Positions 8,811-17,452 of a stretch of 64,000 nt of DNA are shown piece after piece. Position 1 is the stretch's first letter. The number at the start of each line of letters is the position of its first letter. The notes under the pieces were generated by a model, which made no database searches, was not told the DNA's origin, and was given only the letters and a program-made list of their open reading frames with translations. This stretch comes from Undibacterium sp. KW1 (GTDB taxonomy: Bacteria > Pseudomonadota > Gammaproteobacteria > Burkholderiales > Burkholderiaceae_D): positions 4,588,001 to 4,652,000 of the forward strand of contig NZ_AP018439.1 of NCBI RefSeq assembly GCF_009937955.1, given 5' to 3'. Made by a program: the position numbers and the translations under genes.

Positions 8811-9323
8811 TTACAGATAGTTGGAAATTTCGATCAGGTTTTCGTCTGGATCGCGAAAGTAGACCGAACGTATCGGTCCCATGGCGCCGGTGCGTTGCAC
8901 AGGGCCTTCGGTAATAACCACGTTCACCGCTTTGAGATGTTTGATGACATCGTCGACTGTCGTGCTGGCAATGATGCATAAGTCGACCGACCCTGGTGTC
9001 GGACGGTGTGCATGCGGCACGATTTCCCGTCCAAGCTGATGCAGGTTGAATTTCTGTCGTCCGAATACCAATGCCTTGCGTCCCGAGCCAAAAGTCTCAA
9101 CCTTGACACCAATTGCACGAACATAAAATTCGCAGGTACGTTCAACGTCGGCCACCGTCAGTACGATGTGGTCAAAGCGGTCGAGTACGACTGGATGAGG
9201 GGAGGTGGGCGTGGTCTCCGCGCTGGCGAGATTGCCTGTTCCGGTTGCGGCGATAGTGGCAAGGCCGAGCCCAAACTTGCCAAGCGCGGCGCGGCGGGCC
9301 GAGTTAATGCTATTTTCTGACAT
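8811..9323 (-). CDS. Exported VOC-family protein (glyoxalase fold), Tat signal
   Basis: 170 residues. The N-terminus SARRAALGKFGLGLATIAA resembles a twin-arginine signal, then AETTPTSPHPVV leads into a single VOC module: RFDHIVLTVADVERTCEFYV, KVETFGSGRKALVFGRQKFN, GSVDLCIIAS, GPVQRTGAMGPIRSVYFRDP, NLIEISNYL. Metal ligands of the fold (His in FDHIV, His near KFNLHQ, Glu in LIEIS) are present. It resembles the VOC protein at 14709-15095 in this window across the whole domain, so the two are paralogues bracketing the island. The family covers glyoxalases, epimerases and ring-cleaving dioxygenases; the reaction cannot be told from sequence. Confidence 0.8.
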   Translation of the reverse strand: MSENSINSARRAALGKFGLGLATIAATGTGNLASAETTPTSPHPVVLDRFDHIVLTVADVERTCEFYVRAIGVKVETFGSGRKALVFGRQKFNLHQLGREIVPHAHRPTPGSVDLCIIASTTVDDVIKHLKAVNVVITEGPVQRTGAMGPIRSVYFRDPDENLIEISNYL

Positions 9324-9772
9324 TTTTTTCCCCTTTTTCGGTTTTCATTGTGACAGTCCACTTGGACATCATGTTTCAAGAATCAAAGGGAGAGAATTTC
9401 CAAATTCTCCATCATGCTTTACGGCTACGAAAGGCTGGCCGCGCCATGGCACTGACAGCTCCATGGCAAGAGATGCAGCCTAGTCATGCGACAGCGAACC
9501 ACACATAGCGCCACCGAACGTAGTTGTTACTTCATAACGCATACGGGCGGCGGCGTTGGCCATGATGCATATACGTAGCCATCGTCTGCCAGCACATGAA
9601 ACCACACCTGTGTACCTGCCCCGGGTGAGGTTGCATTCGGCGCTTTGCAACACTTTCCAGAATGGAAGGTGTTGTTGAGGGAATATTGATTGTCATTTTG
9701 TGTTTTTAATTAGACAATGATTTTGCCGCATTTTTTGGCTAGCGCCTATTTGCTGACTTGCCTGGGACCATC
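9324..9772. other. Gene-free stretch upstream of the chemoreceptor gene
   Basis: No convincing gene. On the minus strand a 58-codon open frame ends at 9527 and reads like protein (GTQVWFHVLADDGYVYASWP), but it has no start codon and a stop just upstream, so it is at most a fragment. At 9349-9359 the 11-mer TGTGACAGTCC is followed by a small palindrome (GTCCACTTGGAC, 9356-9367). The same 11-mer recurs in the same orientation at 11429-11439, beyond the chemoreceptor gene. Confidence 0.4.
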
Positions 9773-11383
9773 ATGAAACTTCTGTTTAACTTAAGCATCG
9801 GTACCCGTCTGGGTGTTGGTTTCGCTTTCGTGCTGTCTCTATCTGTGATTGGCACCGCCATTGCCTACAGCAACGCTGCCACCAGCTTGGAGCAGACCAG
9901 GCAAATGATGGACAAGCCGCTTGCCAATGAGCGACTGGCTTCAGACCTAAACGCCCTGATGTCGGCAGCGATTGTGCGAACCTCGATTTTAGTCCGCAGT
10001 AATGATGCCGAGCTCGCCGATAAGTTAGCGAATGATGTAGCGGAAGGTACGCGTGGTGGCGGCGAGTTGCTTGGAAAGCTGGAGCAATTGATGACCACGC
10101 CAGAAGAAAAAAACATCTTCGCCCGCACCTTGCAGGTGCGTGCGTTTTTTCAAAAGGCCAAAACGGACATCGTTAAACTGAAAGGCGCGGTATCTTCAGA
10201 CGAAGTCGAGCGCAAATATGGCGAAACCTTCATGCCTGCCGCGCGCGCCTACCAGGAGCAGGTCCGCCAGCTACTAGTATTCCAGCGCCAACGTATCGAC
10301 GATGCGGCACGCCGCATTGAAGCAAGCACCCGTAATTCCAACCAGTTAATGATTGGTTTGACAATGCTGATGTTGCTTTCAGGGGCTTTCATTGCACATG
10401 CCATTTCTCGCTCGATCACGCAACCCGTCAAGCAGGCATTGCATGTCGCGACAACGGTGGCCAGTGGCGACTTGAGCCTGGACTTGCCGGAGGCAGCGGC
10501 GCGTGATGAAATTGGCGAACTAATGAGTGCTCTCAAGCATATGAACGAGGCATTGCGCGACGTAGTTGGCGAGGTTCAGGATGGCACACAGGTAATTGCA
10601 TTGGCATCGAGAGAAATAGCCGAAGGCAACCACGATTTGTCGAGTCGTACAGAACACCAGGCTAGCTCGCTGGAGGAAACTGCTTCCTCTATGGAACAAT
10701 TGACTGCAACGGTGCGGCAAAATGCGGATAGTGCCCAGCATGCGAATCAACAGGCCAAAGCCGCATCCGAGGTTGCTGCGCGCGGCGGTCGCATCGTGAG
10801 CGAGGTGGTGGTCACCATGGAAGCGATCAACGCCTCGTCCCAGCGTATCGCCGATATTATCAGTGTGATAGACGGGATCGCGTTTCAGACCAATATTCTT
10901 GCACTCAATGCCGCAGTTGAGGCAGCACGGGCAGGCGAGCAGGGGCGGGGATTTGCCGTGGTGGCCAGCGAGGTGCGGAACCTGGCGCACCGTGCGGCCA
11001 GCGCCGCCAAGGAAATCAAGGATTTGATAGACAGCTCGGTGTTACAAGTGGTAAGCAGCACCGCATTAGTACAGCGTGCCGGCACCACCATAGAAGAAGT
11101 GGTTAGCAGTGTACAAAGGTTGGCGCAGACGATTAGTGAAATCACCGCCGCCAGCCGGGAACAGAGCGTAGGTATCGACCAAGTGAATATAGCGGTAGTC
11201 GAAATGGATAACTTCACACAGCAAAATGCCGCAATGGTCGAAGAGGCCGCCGCGACCGCATCCAGTTTGCAGCAACAAGCAGCGAAGTTAGCCGATGTGG
11301 CTGCCAGATTCAAGCTGGGGGCGGGCAACCTTGGTGATGGCCGTGCGCCAGTGCAGCGCACTCCCCTGGCATTGCCGCGCTAA
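9773..11383 (+). CDS. Methyl-accepting chemotaxis protein (Tar-like)
   Basis: 536 residues. The ATG at 9773 starts [20 protein letters not shown] (cytoplasmic tip and TM1). A periplasmic four-helix-bundle sensor follows (about 35-190), then TM2 [20 protein letters not shown], a HAMP domain ([40 protein letters not shown]) and the signalling hairpin. The conserved tip reads [20 protein letters not shown] and [20 protein letters not shown]. Methylation-type Gln/Glu pairs flank it ([20 protein letters not shown]). There is no CheR-docking pentapeptide at the C-terminus. It lies beside the LysR and catabolic genes, so it may sense their substrate; that is inference. Confidence 0.92.
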   Translation: MKLLFNLSIGTRLGVGFAFVLSLSVIGTAIAYSNAATSLEQTRQMMDKPLANERLASDLNALMSAAIVRTSILVRSNDAELADKLANDVAEGTRGGGELLGKLEQLMTTPEEKNIFARTLQVRAFFQKAKTDIVKLKGAVSSDEVERKYGETFMPAARAYQEQVRQLLVFQRQRIDDAARRIEASTRNSNQLMIGLTMLMLLSGAFIAHAISRSITQPVKQALHVATTVASGDLSLDLPEAAARDEIGELMSALKHMNEALRDVVGEVQDGTQVIALASREIAEGNHDLSSRTEHQASSLEETASSMEQLTATVRQNADSAQHANQQAKAASEVAARGGRIVSEVVVTMEAINASSQRIADIISVIDGIAFQTNILALNAAVEAARAGEQGRGFAVVASEVRNLAHRAASAAKEIKDLIDSSVLQVVSSTALVQRAGTTIEEVVSSVQRLAQTISEITAASREQSVGIDQVNIAVVEMDNFTQQNAAMVEEAAATASSLQQQAAKLADVAARFKLGAGNLGDGRAPVQRTPLALPR

Positions 11384-11416
11384 CGTCACAAAGCTCGCTC
11401 GCAATGACTGCTTCTA

Positions 11417-11449
11417 GTGGACTTTAAATGTGACAGTCCGCTAGTCCAC
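11417..11449. repeat. Stem-loop downstream of the chemoreceptor gene
   Basis: Arms GTGGACT (11417-11423) and AGTCCAC (11443-11449) are exact complements. The loop contains TGTGACAGTCC (11429-11439), the 11-mer also found at 9349-9359 on the other side of the chemoreceptor gene. No T-run follows on either side. It may be a cassette edge, a regulator site or a transcription end; I cannot decide. Confidence 0.4.
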
Positions 11450-11465
11450 GGCCTTGTCCCAGCAG

Positions 11466-12371
11466 TTAGCCCTTGTCAGCGGCACGCAAATGCGCCAATA
11501 GCTTGGAAGCTTCAGGAACCAAGGCAGCTTCCGACTTCACACCCAGCCACAGCGTACGTTGCGCCCATGTATCGGTCAGTGGAATGGCCCGCAGGTTGCT
11601 AGCGAGTAATTCAGGCGGGACCGCGCCGTCTGGCAGGACGCCGATGCCCAACCCGGCAGCAATCATGCGGCACATGCCGTCGAAGCTACTGACCTGAATG
11701 CGCAATCGCAGTGGCTTGTCATGAGTGAGCGAAGCATCAGTCAGTCGTTTCAGTAGTGAGCTGCCGTGATTGAGGCCGACGAAGTCGTAGTTCAGCGTAT
11801 CGCTAAAACTGATTGCAGGCAGCGTCGCCAATGCATGGTCGGCGCGTACTACCACCATCAGCTTATCGCGACGGTAAAGGTATTTCTCCAGCCCACGAGA
11901 GGATACATTGTCGGCAAATATACCGAGATCGGCCTCCCCCGAGAGTACAGCAGTCACGATCTGATCGCTTAACATTTCTTCCAGGCTGATGCGAATAAGC
12001 GGATGGACTTCCACAAAACTCGCAAGATCGGCTGGCAGAAACTGAATGATGGCTGAAGTGTTGGCCCAGATGCGGACGTGGCCGCGCACGCCGATTGCAA
12101 AGTCTTCCATCTCTCCCGCCATACGGTTCACAGTGTCCAGCACGCTGCGTGCGTGGTGTGCAAGCTGTTCTCCGGCCGGTGTCAGTTCCAGGCCCCGTGG
12201 CAAGCGCACGAACAGGGCGGTATCCACAGTCCTTTCCAGATCAGCAATGCGCTTACTGAGGGCCGACAAGGTCATATGCGACTTGTCGGTTGCCTTGGTA
12301 AGGCTGCCAGTTTGCGCCACCATCAGAAAGATGCGTAGCGACTGCAGGTCGAAATGAGTAGGATTGATCAC
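11466..12371 (-). CDS. LysR-family transcriptional regulator
   Basis: With a GTG start at 12371 the protein has 301 residues, the family norm; an upstream TTG would add 19 poorly conserved residues. The N-terminal winged HTH reads LQSLRIFLMVAQTGSLTKAT ... LSALSKRIADLERTVDTALF VRLPRGLELTPAGEQLA. A periplasmic-binding-like effector domain follows (VRIWANTSAIIQFLPADLAS, ADLGIFADN, GLGIGVLPDGAVPPELL). It is transcribed away from the CoA-transferase gene with 174 bp between the starts, the usual arrangement for a LysR activator of the divergent operon. The gap contains an inverted TACCGTA...TACGATGGTA element at about 12489-12513. Confidence 0.9.
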   Translation of the reverse strand: MINPTHFDLQSLRIFLMVAQTGSLTKATDKSHMTLSALSKRIADLERTVDTALFVRLPRGLELTPAGEQLAHHARSVLDTVNRMAGEMEDFAIGVRGHVRIWANTSAIIQFLPADLASFVEVHPLIRISLEEMLSDQIVTAVLSGEADLGIFADNVSSRGLEKYLYRRDKLMVVVRADHALATLPAISFSDTLNYDFVGLNHGSSLLKRLTDASLTHDKPLRLRIQVSSFDGMCRMIAAGLGIGVLPDGAVPPELLASNLRAIPLTDTWAQRTLWLGVKSEAALVPEASKLLAHLRAADKG

Positions 12372-12545
12372 GTGAGGAAGGTGTTTGGGGGATGGCAGGA
12401 GAATAGAGGACGTGGGCGGGCTTGTCAACGTAGCGATACTACGGTTTTCTTGTAAGGAAAGGGCCTTTGAGAAATCACTGATTTTAAATACCGTATGGTG
12501 CGCCTACGATGGTACCGATGGTCAGACCAAATGGAGGAGATAACT

Positions 12546-13736
12546 ATGAACAAGCCGCTCCACGGCGTCCGTGTTCTTGAGATGGGACAACTAATCGCTG
12601 GCCCATTCGCGGCCAAGATGCTGGCGGAATTCGGCGCTGAGGTAATCAAGATCGAACCGCCGGGTACCGGCGATCCGCTGCGCAAATGGCGTCTGCTGCA
12701 CGAAGGCACGTCGGTATGGTGGGCGGCACAGTCGCGTAACAAGCAGTCAGTTACGCTGGATCTGCGCACGCCTGAAGGCCAGGACGTGATACGCACGCTG
12801 GTGAATGAGTGTGATGTGCTCATCGAGAATTTTCGCCCTGGCGCTATGGAAGGCTGGGGCTTGGGTTGGGACACGCTGCATAAAATCAATCCACGTCTCG
12901 TGATGCTGCGGGTCTCAGGTTATGGCCAGGATGGCCCCTATCGCGATCGCCCCGGTTTTGGCGTGGTGGGTGAAGCCATGGGGGGCTTGCGCCACCTGAG
13001 CGGAGAGCCTGGTCGTACCCCTGTCAGGGTAGGCGTGTCGATTGGCGATTCGTTGTCGGCGCTGCACGGTGTGATTGGCATCTTGCTTGCGTTGCGTCAT
13101 CGCGATCAGAACGGCGGCGACGGCCAGATGATCGACGTCGCCCTGTATGAATCCGTCTTCAACATGATGGAAAGTCTGTTACCCGAGTATTCCGTTTTTG
13201 GCACGGTGCGGGAACCTGCCGGCAGCAGTTTGCCGGGCATCGCCCCGACAAACGCCTATCAGTGCTCCGATGGCAAATATGTGCTGATCGCTGGCAACGG
13301 TGACGGTATTTTTCGCCGTCTGATGGATGTGATCGAACGTCCCGACCTACGCGACGACCTCGCGTTGGCGCAGAACGACGGTCGCGTTAAACAAGTGCAG
13401 CGACTGGATGCTGCCATCGGTGAATGGAGCAGCCAACACACCCTGGAGCAAGCGCTGTTTGCATTGAATGGCGCAGGGATTCCTGCTGGCCGGATCTACG
13501 ACATCGCCGATATCGCTGCAGACCCCCACTACAAGGCACGCAATATGCTGCTGGACGCGAAACTTGACGATGGCACACCCGTGAAATTGCCAGGCATCAT
13601 TCCGAAGTTGAGTGCAACTCCCGGCGAAGTACGTCACCAAGCACCCAAGCTAGGCCAGCATACCGACCAGGTGCTGGCTGGTATCGGGATCGATAGCGCA
13701 ACGCGGGACGAATGGCGTCAGCGCGGCATCATATAA
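12546..13736 (+). CDS. Class III (CaiB/BaiF, formyl-CoA transferase type) CoA-transferase
   Basis: 396 residues. The ATG at 12546 is preceded by GGAGGAGATAACT, a strong ribosome-binding site. Family III features: LHGVRVLEMGQLIAGPFAAK, MLAEFGAEVIKIEPPGTGDP, RNKQSVTLDLRTPEGQ, LIENFRPGAMEGWGLG, and VSIGDSLSALHGVIGIL holding the catalytic Asp that forms acyl-CoA anhydride intermediates. Such enzymes transfer CoA between carboxylic acids, often from succinyl-CoA to a dicarboxylate. It is first in a plus-strand operon with an HMG-CoA-lyase-like gene 12 bp downstream, so it probably activates the acid that the lyase then cleaves. The exact substrate is not known. Confidence 0.92.
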   Translation: MNKPLHGVRVLEMGQLIAGPFAAKMLAEFGAEVIKIEPPGTGDPLRKWRLLHEGTSVWWAAQSRNKQSVTLDLRTPEGQDVIRTLVNECDVLIENFRPGAMEGWGLGWDTLHKINPRLVMLRVSGYGQDGPYRDRPGFGVVGEAMGGLRHLSGEPGRTPVRVGVSIGDSLSALHGVIGILLALRHRDQNGGDGQMIDVALYESVFNMMESLLPEYSVFGTVREPAGSSLPGIAPTNAYQCSDGKYVLIAGNGDGIFRRLMDVIERPDLRDDLALAQNDGRVKQVQRLDAAIGEWSSQHTLEQALFALNGAGIPAGRIYDIADIAADPHYKARNMLLDAKLDDGTPVKLPGIIPKLSATPGEVRHQAPKLGQHTDQVLAGIGIDSATRDEWRQRGII

Positions 13737-13748
13737 TTGGGAGCCCTT

Positions 13749-14698
13749 ATGAGCAAACAGCGTCTATACATCCAGGAAGTGGCCACCCGTGACGGCTTCC
13801 AGAACGAGGCAGCTTACGTCGAAACCGACGCCAAGATCGCACTGGTCAACCAGCTTAGCAAGTGCGGTTATGCCAAGATCGAAGTCACCTCGTTCACCTC
13901 GCCGCGCGCGATACCGGCACTGCGCGATGCCGAAGCGGTGATGCATCAAATAACCCGCAAGCCGGGCGTGATCTACACCGTGCTGGTGCCAAACCTTCGC
14001 GGTGCAGAACGCGCACTCTCCTGTAATGTGGATGAGATCAACTTGGTGATGTCAGTCAGCGAAAGCCATAACCGTACCAACCTGCGCATGACGCGTGAAG
14101 AATCGTTCACGCAACTGCAAGAAGTAATCACCTTGGCCAAGCAAACGCCGGTGGCAATCAATGTCTCGCTATCGACGGCAATGGGCTGCCCGATGGAGGG
14201 AGATGTGCCGGTGGCGACCGTGCTGGATTGGATGCAACGCTTTGCCGACCTTGGAGTCGACGGTGTCACCCTGTGTGACACCACCGGCATGGCTTATCCG
14301 GCCCAGGTGGCAGAACTGAGCTTCGCTGCGCGTGCACGTTTCCCGCAACTGGAACTGACCCAGCACTTCCACAACACTCGTGGCCTGGCGGCAGCCAACG
14401 CGCTGGCTGCGGTGGCTGCGGGAATAGACCGCTTCGACGCCTCGTTGGGGGCTTAGGCGGCTGCCCTTATGCACCTGGGGCGACGGGTAACGTTTGCACA
14501 GAAGAGCTGGTGCATCTGTTCGAACTGCAAGGCTATGATACCGGTGTCGATCTCAATGGCATCCTGCACGCTTCTGCCTTGTTGCCAGGGTTGATTGGAC
14601 ATGACGTACCCAGCCAGCTCCTAAAGGCCGGACCGCGTCTGAAACTGCACCCAATGCCAGCCAACAATGGCATGCCGACTCAAGTATTCAGGGCTTAA
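13749..14698 (+). pseudogene. HMG-CoA-lyase-like (HMGL) enzyme, frameshifted
   Basis: The ATG at 13749 follows GGGAG. The frame reads as an HMG-CoA lyase-type TIM barrel: EVATRDGFQNEA (catalytic Arg-Asp), AKIEVTSFTSPRAIPALRDA, VNVSLSTAMGCPMEG-like segment, DTTGMAYP, and LTQHFHNTRG with metal-binding His residues. At 14447-14451 a run of five G where six are expected puts a TAG at 14454-14456. In the next frame the protein goes on GLGGCPYAPGATGNVCTEEL (catalytic Cys loop) to 14698. The family cleaves 3-hydroxy-3-methylglutaryl-CoA, citramalyl-CoA or similar to acetyl-CoA plus a keto acid. The single homopolymer lesion could be a sequencing error; if real, the product loses the catalytic Cys. 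Confidence 0.85.
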
Positions 14699-14708
14699 GG
14701 TGAACACA

Positions 14709-15095
14709 ATGCGACTCATCGATCATCTCGACCATCTGGTACTGACCTGTGTGGATGTTGAAGCGACCTTGCATTTCTATTCCAAGGTATTGGGAATGCA
14801 GGTCGAAACCTTTGGCGCGGGCCGCACCGCGTTCCGCTTTGGCAACCAGAAAATCAATTTGCACCAGAAAGGAAAGGAATTCGAACCTAAGGCGCACCTG
14901 CCGGTGCCTGGTGCGCTTGACCTGTGCTTTATCGCCGCTGTACCGCTCAACGACGTGATCGCGCATCTGCGCGATTGCCATTGGCCGATCATCGAAGGTC
15001 CGGTGGAACGCACTGGTGCTACCAGCAAGATCCGATCGGTCTATATCCGCGATCCGGATTTCAACCTGATTGAAATATCAGAGTTGATTACATAA
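14709..15095 (+). CDS. VOC-family protein (cytoplasmic)
   Basis: 128 residues. The ATG at 14709 has AAGGTG upstream and begins 11 nt after the HMGL stop. One VOC module: HLDHLVLTCVDVEATLHFYS, LGMQVETFGAGRTAFRFGNQ, KINLHQKG, GALDLCFIAA, GPVERTGATSKIRSVYIRDP, NLIEISELI. It lacks the Tat signal of its paralogue at 8811-9323. In the operon it sits between the lyase and the transporter. VOC proteins can be glyoxalases, epimerases or lactone/CoA-ester isomerases, so a role in preparing a stereoisomer for the CoA-transferase or lyase is conceivable but unproven. Confidence 0.82.
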   Translation: MRLIDHLDHLVLTCVDVEATLHFYSKVLGMQVETFGAGRTAFRFGNQKINLHQKGKEFEPKAHLPVPGALDLCFIAAVPLNDVIAHLRDCHWPIIEGPVERTGATSKIRSVYIRDPDFNLIEISELIT

Positions 15096-15148
15096 TCAGC
15101 ACTACCATCCCAAGACGGTCCCACAAAAAATATCAGGAGACAGACCGA

Positions 15149-16480
15149 ATGAACAACATACTGCAAGCCGGGCCAGCGCCCGCAAAACCCGCCATCATCC
15201 GACGCAAGCCTTGGTGGCGACAGCTATATATCCAGGTGCTCATCGCCGTGGTGCTGGGCATACTGCTCGGGCACTACGCGCCATCCACCGCGACTTCGAT
15301 GAAACCGCTGGGAGACAATTTCCTCAAGCTGGTTAAGCTGATGGTGGCACCATTGATCTTCTGCACCGTGGTACACGGTATCGCAAGCATGGGCGACATC
15401 AAGGCCGTCGGGCGACTGGGTCTCAAGGCCCTGGTCTACTTTGAAGTGATGACCACGTTGGCATTAATCATCGGCTTGCTCATGGTGAACTTATTCCATC
15501 CAGGTAGCGACATGCATATCGACCCTGCCACGCTGGATGTCAAGGCGATTGCAGGTTTCACCCAAACAGCGCATGACCAAACCGTCGTGGGCTTCCTGTC
15601 CCATATCATACCCAAAACCGTGTTCGGCGCTTTCACTGACGGCGATATATTGCAAGTCCTTTTTATCTCCATCGTTTTTGCGTTTGGCCTGCAGGCTCTG
15701 GGGGAGACTGGCCAGCCCATGCTGAAAGTGATCGATATCGGCGCTCACACCTTCTTCAACATGGTGCGTATCGTCATGTATGTATCGCCTATTGGCGCTT
15801 TTGGCGCGATCGCATTCACAATCGGTCAGTATGGCGTAGGTTCGCTGACCTCTTACGCACGCTTGCTCGGTACCTACTATATCACCGCCGTATTTTTCGT
15901 CGTTGTGGTGCTGGGCCTGACCTGCAGACTGTCTGGATTCAGCCTGTACAAATTCCTGCGCTATATTCGTGAGGAACTGATGATAGTGCTTGGCACATCC
16001 TCGTCCGAGTCGGCGCTTCCCCGGCTGATGGGTAAGCTTGAACGTCTTGGCTGCGACAAATCTGCTGTCGGCCTCATAGTGCCAGCAGGGTATTCCTTCA
16101 ACCTCGACGGCAGTTGCATCAACATGACAGTACTGGCGGTATTCATTGCCCAAGCCACAGACACCTATTTGTCGCTGGGGCAGCAAGTCACCCTGCTGGT
16201 CATTCTGTTGCTGACCTCCAAAGGGGCGGCCAGCGTCAGCGGCGGTGCCTTTGTTGTACTGGCTGCGACCCTGGGTACCATACCGGGATTCCCGGTTGCT
16301 GGTTTGGTGTTGGTGCTGGGCGTCTATCGCTTCATCTCGGAAGGTGGTGCGCTCGTCAACGTGATCGGCAACGGAATCGCCACCATCGTGGTGTCGAAGT
16401 GGGAGAAAGTGCTTGATGAGCCCACCCTGCATCGGGAGCTCGAAAGAGGTCCGACACCCACACAGTCAACTCTTCCTTGA
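15149..16480 (+). CDS. dctA: Dicarboxylate:cation symporter (DctA type)
   Basis: 443 residues, a full-length DAACS-family carrier. Markers: LVKLMVAPLIFCTVVHGIAS, the serine-rich re-entrant loop GTSSSESALPRLMGKLERLG, PAGYSFNLDGSCINMTVLAV (TM7 substrate/cation motif), the second hairpin LLLTSKGAASVSGGAFVVLA and the last motif VNVIGNGIATIVVSKWE. E. coli DctA takes up C4-dicarboxylates with protons. Here the gene lies in the CoA-transferase/lyase operon, so it probably imports the substrate of that route, a short dicarboxylate. A clear AGGAGA lies 5' of the start. Confidence 0.9.
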   Translation: MNNILQAGPAPAKPAIIRRKPWWRQLYIQVLIAVVLGILLGHYAPSTATSMKPLGDNFLKLVKLMVAPLIFCTVVHGIASMGDIKAVGRLGLKALVYFEVMTTLALIIGLLMVNLFHPGSDMHIDPATLDVKAIAGFTQTAHDQTVVGFLSHIIPKTVFGAFTDGDILQVLFISIVFAFGLQALGETGQPMLKVIDIGAHTFFNMVRIVMYVSPIGAFGAIAFTIGQYGVGSLTSYARLLGTYYITAVFFVVVVLGLTCRLSGFSLYKFLRYIREELMIVLGTSSSESALPRLMGKLERLGCDKSAVGLIVPAGYSFNLDGSCINMTVLAVFIAQATDTYLSLGQQVTLLVILLLTSKGAASVSGGAFVVLAATLGTIPGFPVAGLVLVLGVYRFISEGGALVNVIGNGIATIVVSKWEKVLDEPTLHRELERGPTPTQSTLP

Positions 16481-16501
16481 ACTTTTTAAATAGGTCATAT
16501 C

Positions 16502-17425
16502 ATGAAAGTAGTCTTTCTTGACGCGGGCACCTTGCCAAGCCCTTTGTATTTTCCTGATGATTCAATTCAGTATCAGGCGTTTCCATCGACGGCACCAGAG
16601 CAGGTTATCGAACGCATCAGCGGCGCGACGGTAGTGATCACCAACAAGGTCCGACTCAACGCTGCGCATCTGGAATCAAGCCCGCAGCTAAAGTTGGTTG
16701 CGGTCGCTGCCGCCGGTACAGACAACATTGATCTGGTCACAGCGGTCAAACTTGGTATCCGTGTACAAAACGTACCAGATTATGGCTCCGACTCTGTGGC
16801 CGAACATGTTATCGCGACGCTCTTTGCACTGCGCCGCCACATCATCACCTACGCTGCCGCAGCTATTGATGGCCGATGGTCGGGGGCCCCCCAGTTCTGC
16901 TGGAACGGTCCCCGCATCCGCGACCTGGGCGGTAGCGTGTTGGGAGTAGTGGGGCGTGGTCGCATCGGCCAGGCCACCGCGCGCCTGGCCATGGGACTAG
17001 GAATGCAAGTGCTGTACGCCCAGGCACCCGGCTCAACGCAACGCGATGACGAACTTCCGCTGGACAACTTACTCGCCGTTGCCGACGCACTTACCCTGCA
17101 CGTCCCGCTGACCGATTTGACCCGTGGCCTGATCGGACAAAGCGCACTTGAAAAAATGAAGCCAGATGCGATCCTCATCAATACCGGGCGGGGTGCGCTG
17201 GTCGATCCGCTCGCATTGGCATCAGCGCTGCGTAACCAGACAATCGGCGGCGCGGCGATTGATGTGCTGGAAGTTGAACCCCCGCCACATGACCACCCCT
17301 TGCTTGCTGCCGACATTCCAAATCTGCTGTGCACCCCCCATGTGGCGTGGGCCAGCCAGCGTGCTCAGGCGCGGTTGGCTGCCACGCTGGTTCAGTTGGT
17401 GCTAGAGCAGCGCAGAGTGTCTTGA
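16502..17425 (+). CDS. D-2-hydroxyacid dehydrogenase (hydroxypyruvate/glyoxylate reductase-like)
   Basis: 307 residues with the NAD(P)-binding pattern of the D-isomer-specific family. VLGVVGRGRIGQATARLA is the Rossmann loop; ILINTGRGALVDPLAL holds the substrate-binding Arg region; AAIDVLEVEPPPHDHPLLA holds the catalytic Glu; LLCTPHVAWAS holds the catalytic His. The N-terminal half includes VAVAAAGTDNIDL and VPDYGSDSVAEHVIATLFAL, as in glyoxylate/hydroxypyruvate reductases. With a glycerate kinase gene immediately downstream (27 bp) the likely reaction is hydroxypyruvate to D-glycerate. Glyoxylate reduction is an alternative. Confidence 0.88.
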   Translation: MKVVFLDAGTLPSPLYFPDDSIQYQAFPSTAPEQVIERISGATVVITNKVRLNAAHLESSPQLKLVAVAAAGTDNIDLVTAVKLGIRVQNVPDYGSDSVAEHVIATLFALRRHIITYAAAAIDGRWSGAPQFCWNGPRIRDLGGSVLGVVGRGRIGQATARLAMGLGMQVLYAQAPGSTQRDDELPLDNLLAVADALTLHVPLTDLTRGLIGQSALEKMKPDAILINTGRGALVDPLALASALRNQTIGGAAIDVLEVEPPPHDHPLLAADIPNLLCTPHVAWASQRAQARLAATLVQLVLEQRRVS

Positions 17426-17452
17426 ACGGGTAACAAACTTCATCAGGGGTAC

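Noticed and set aside
15491..16432. 313-codon open frame on the minus strand
   Set aside because: Antisense to the DctA gene, with a His/Gln-rich unstructured composition; the plus-strand gene has full family motifs.
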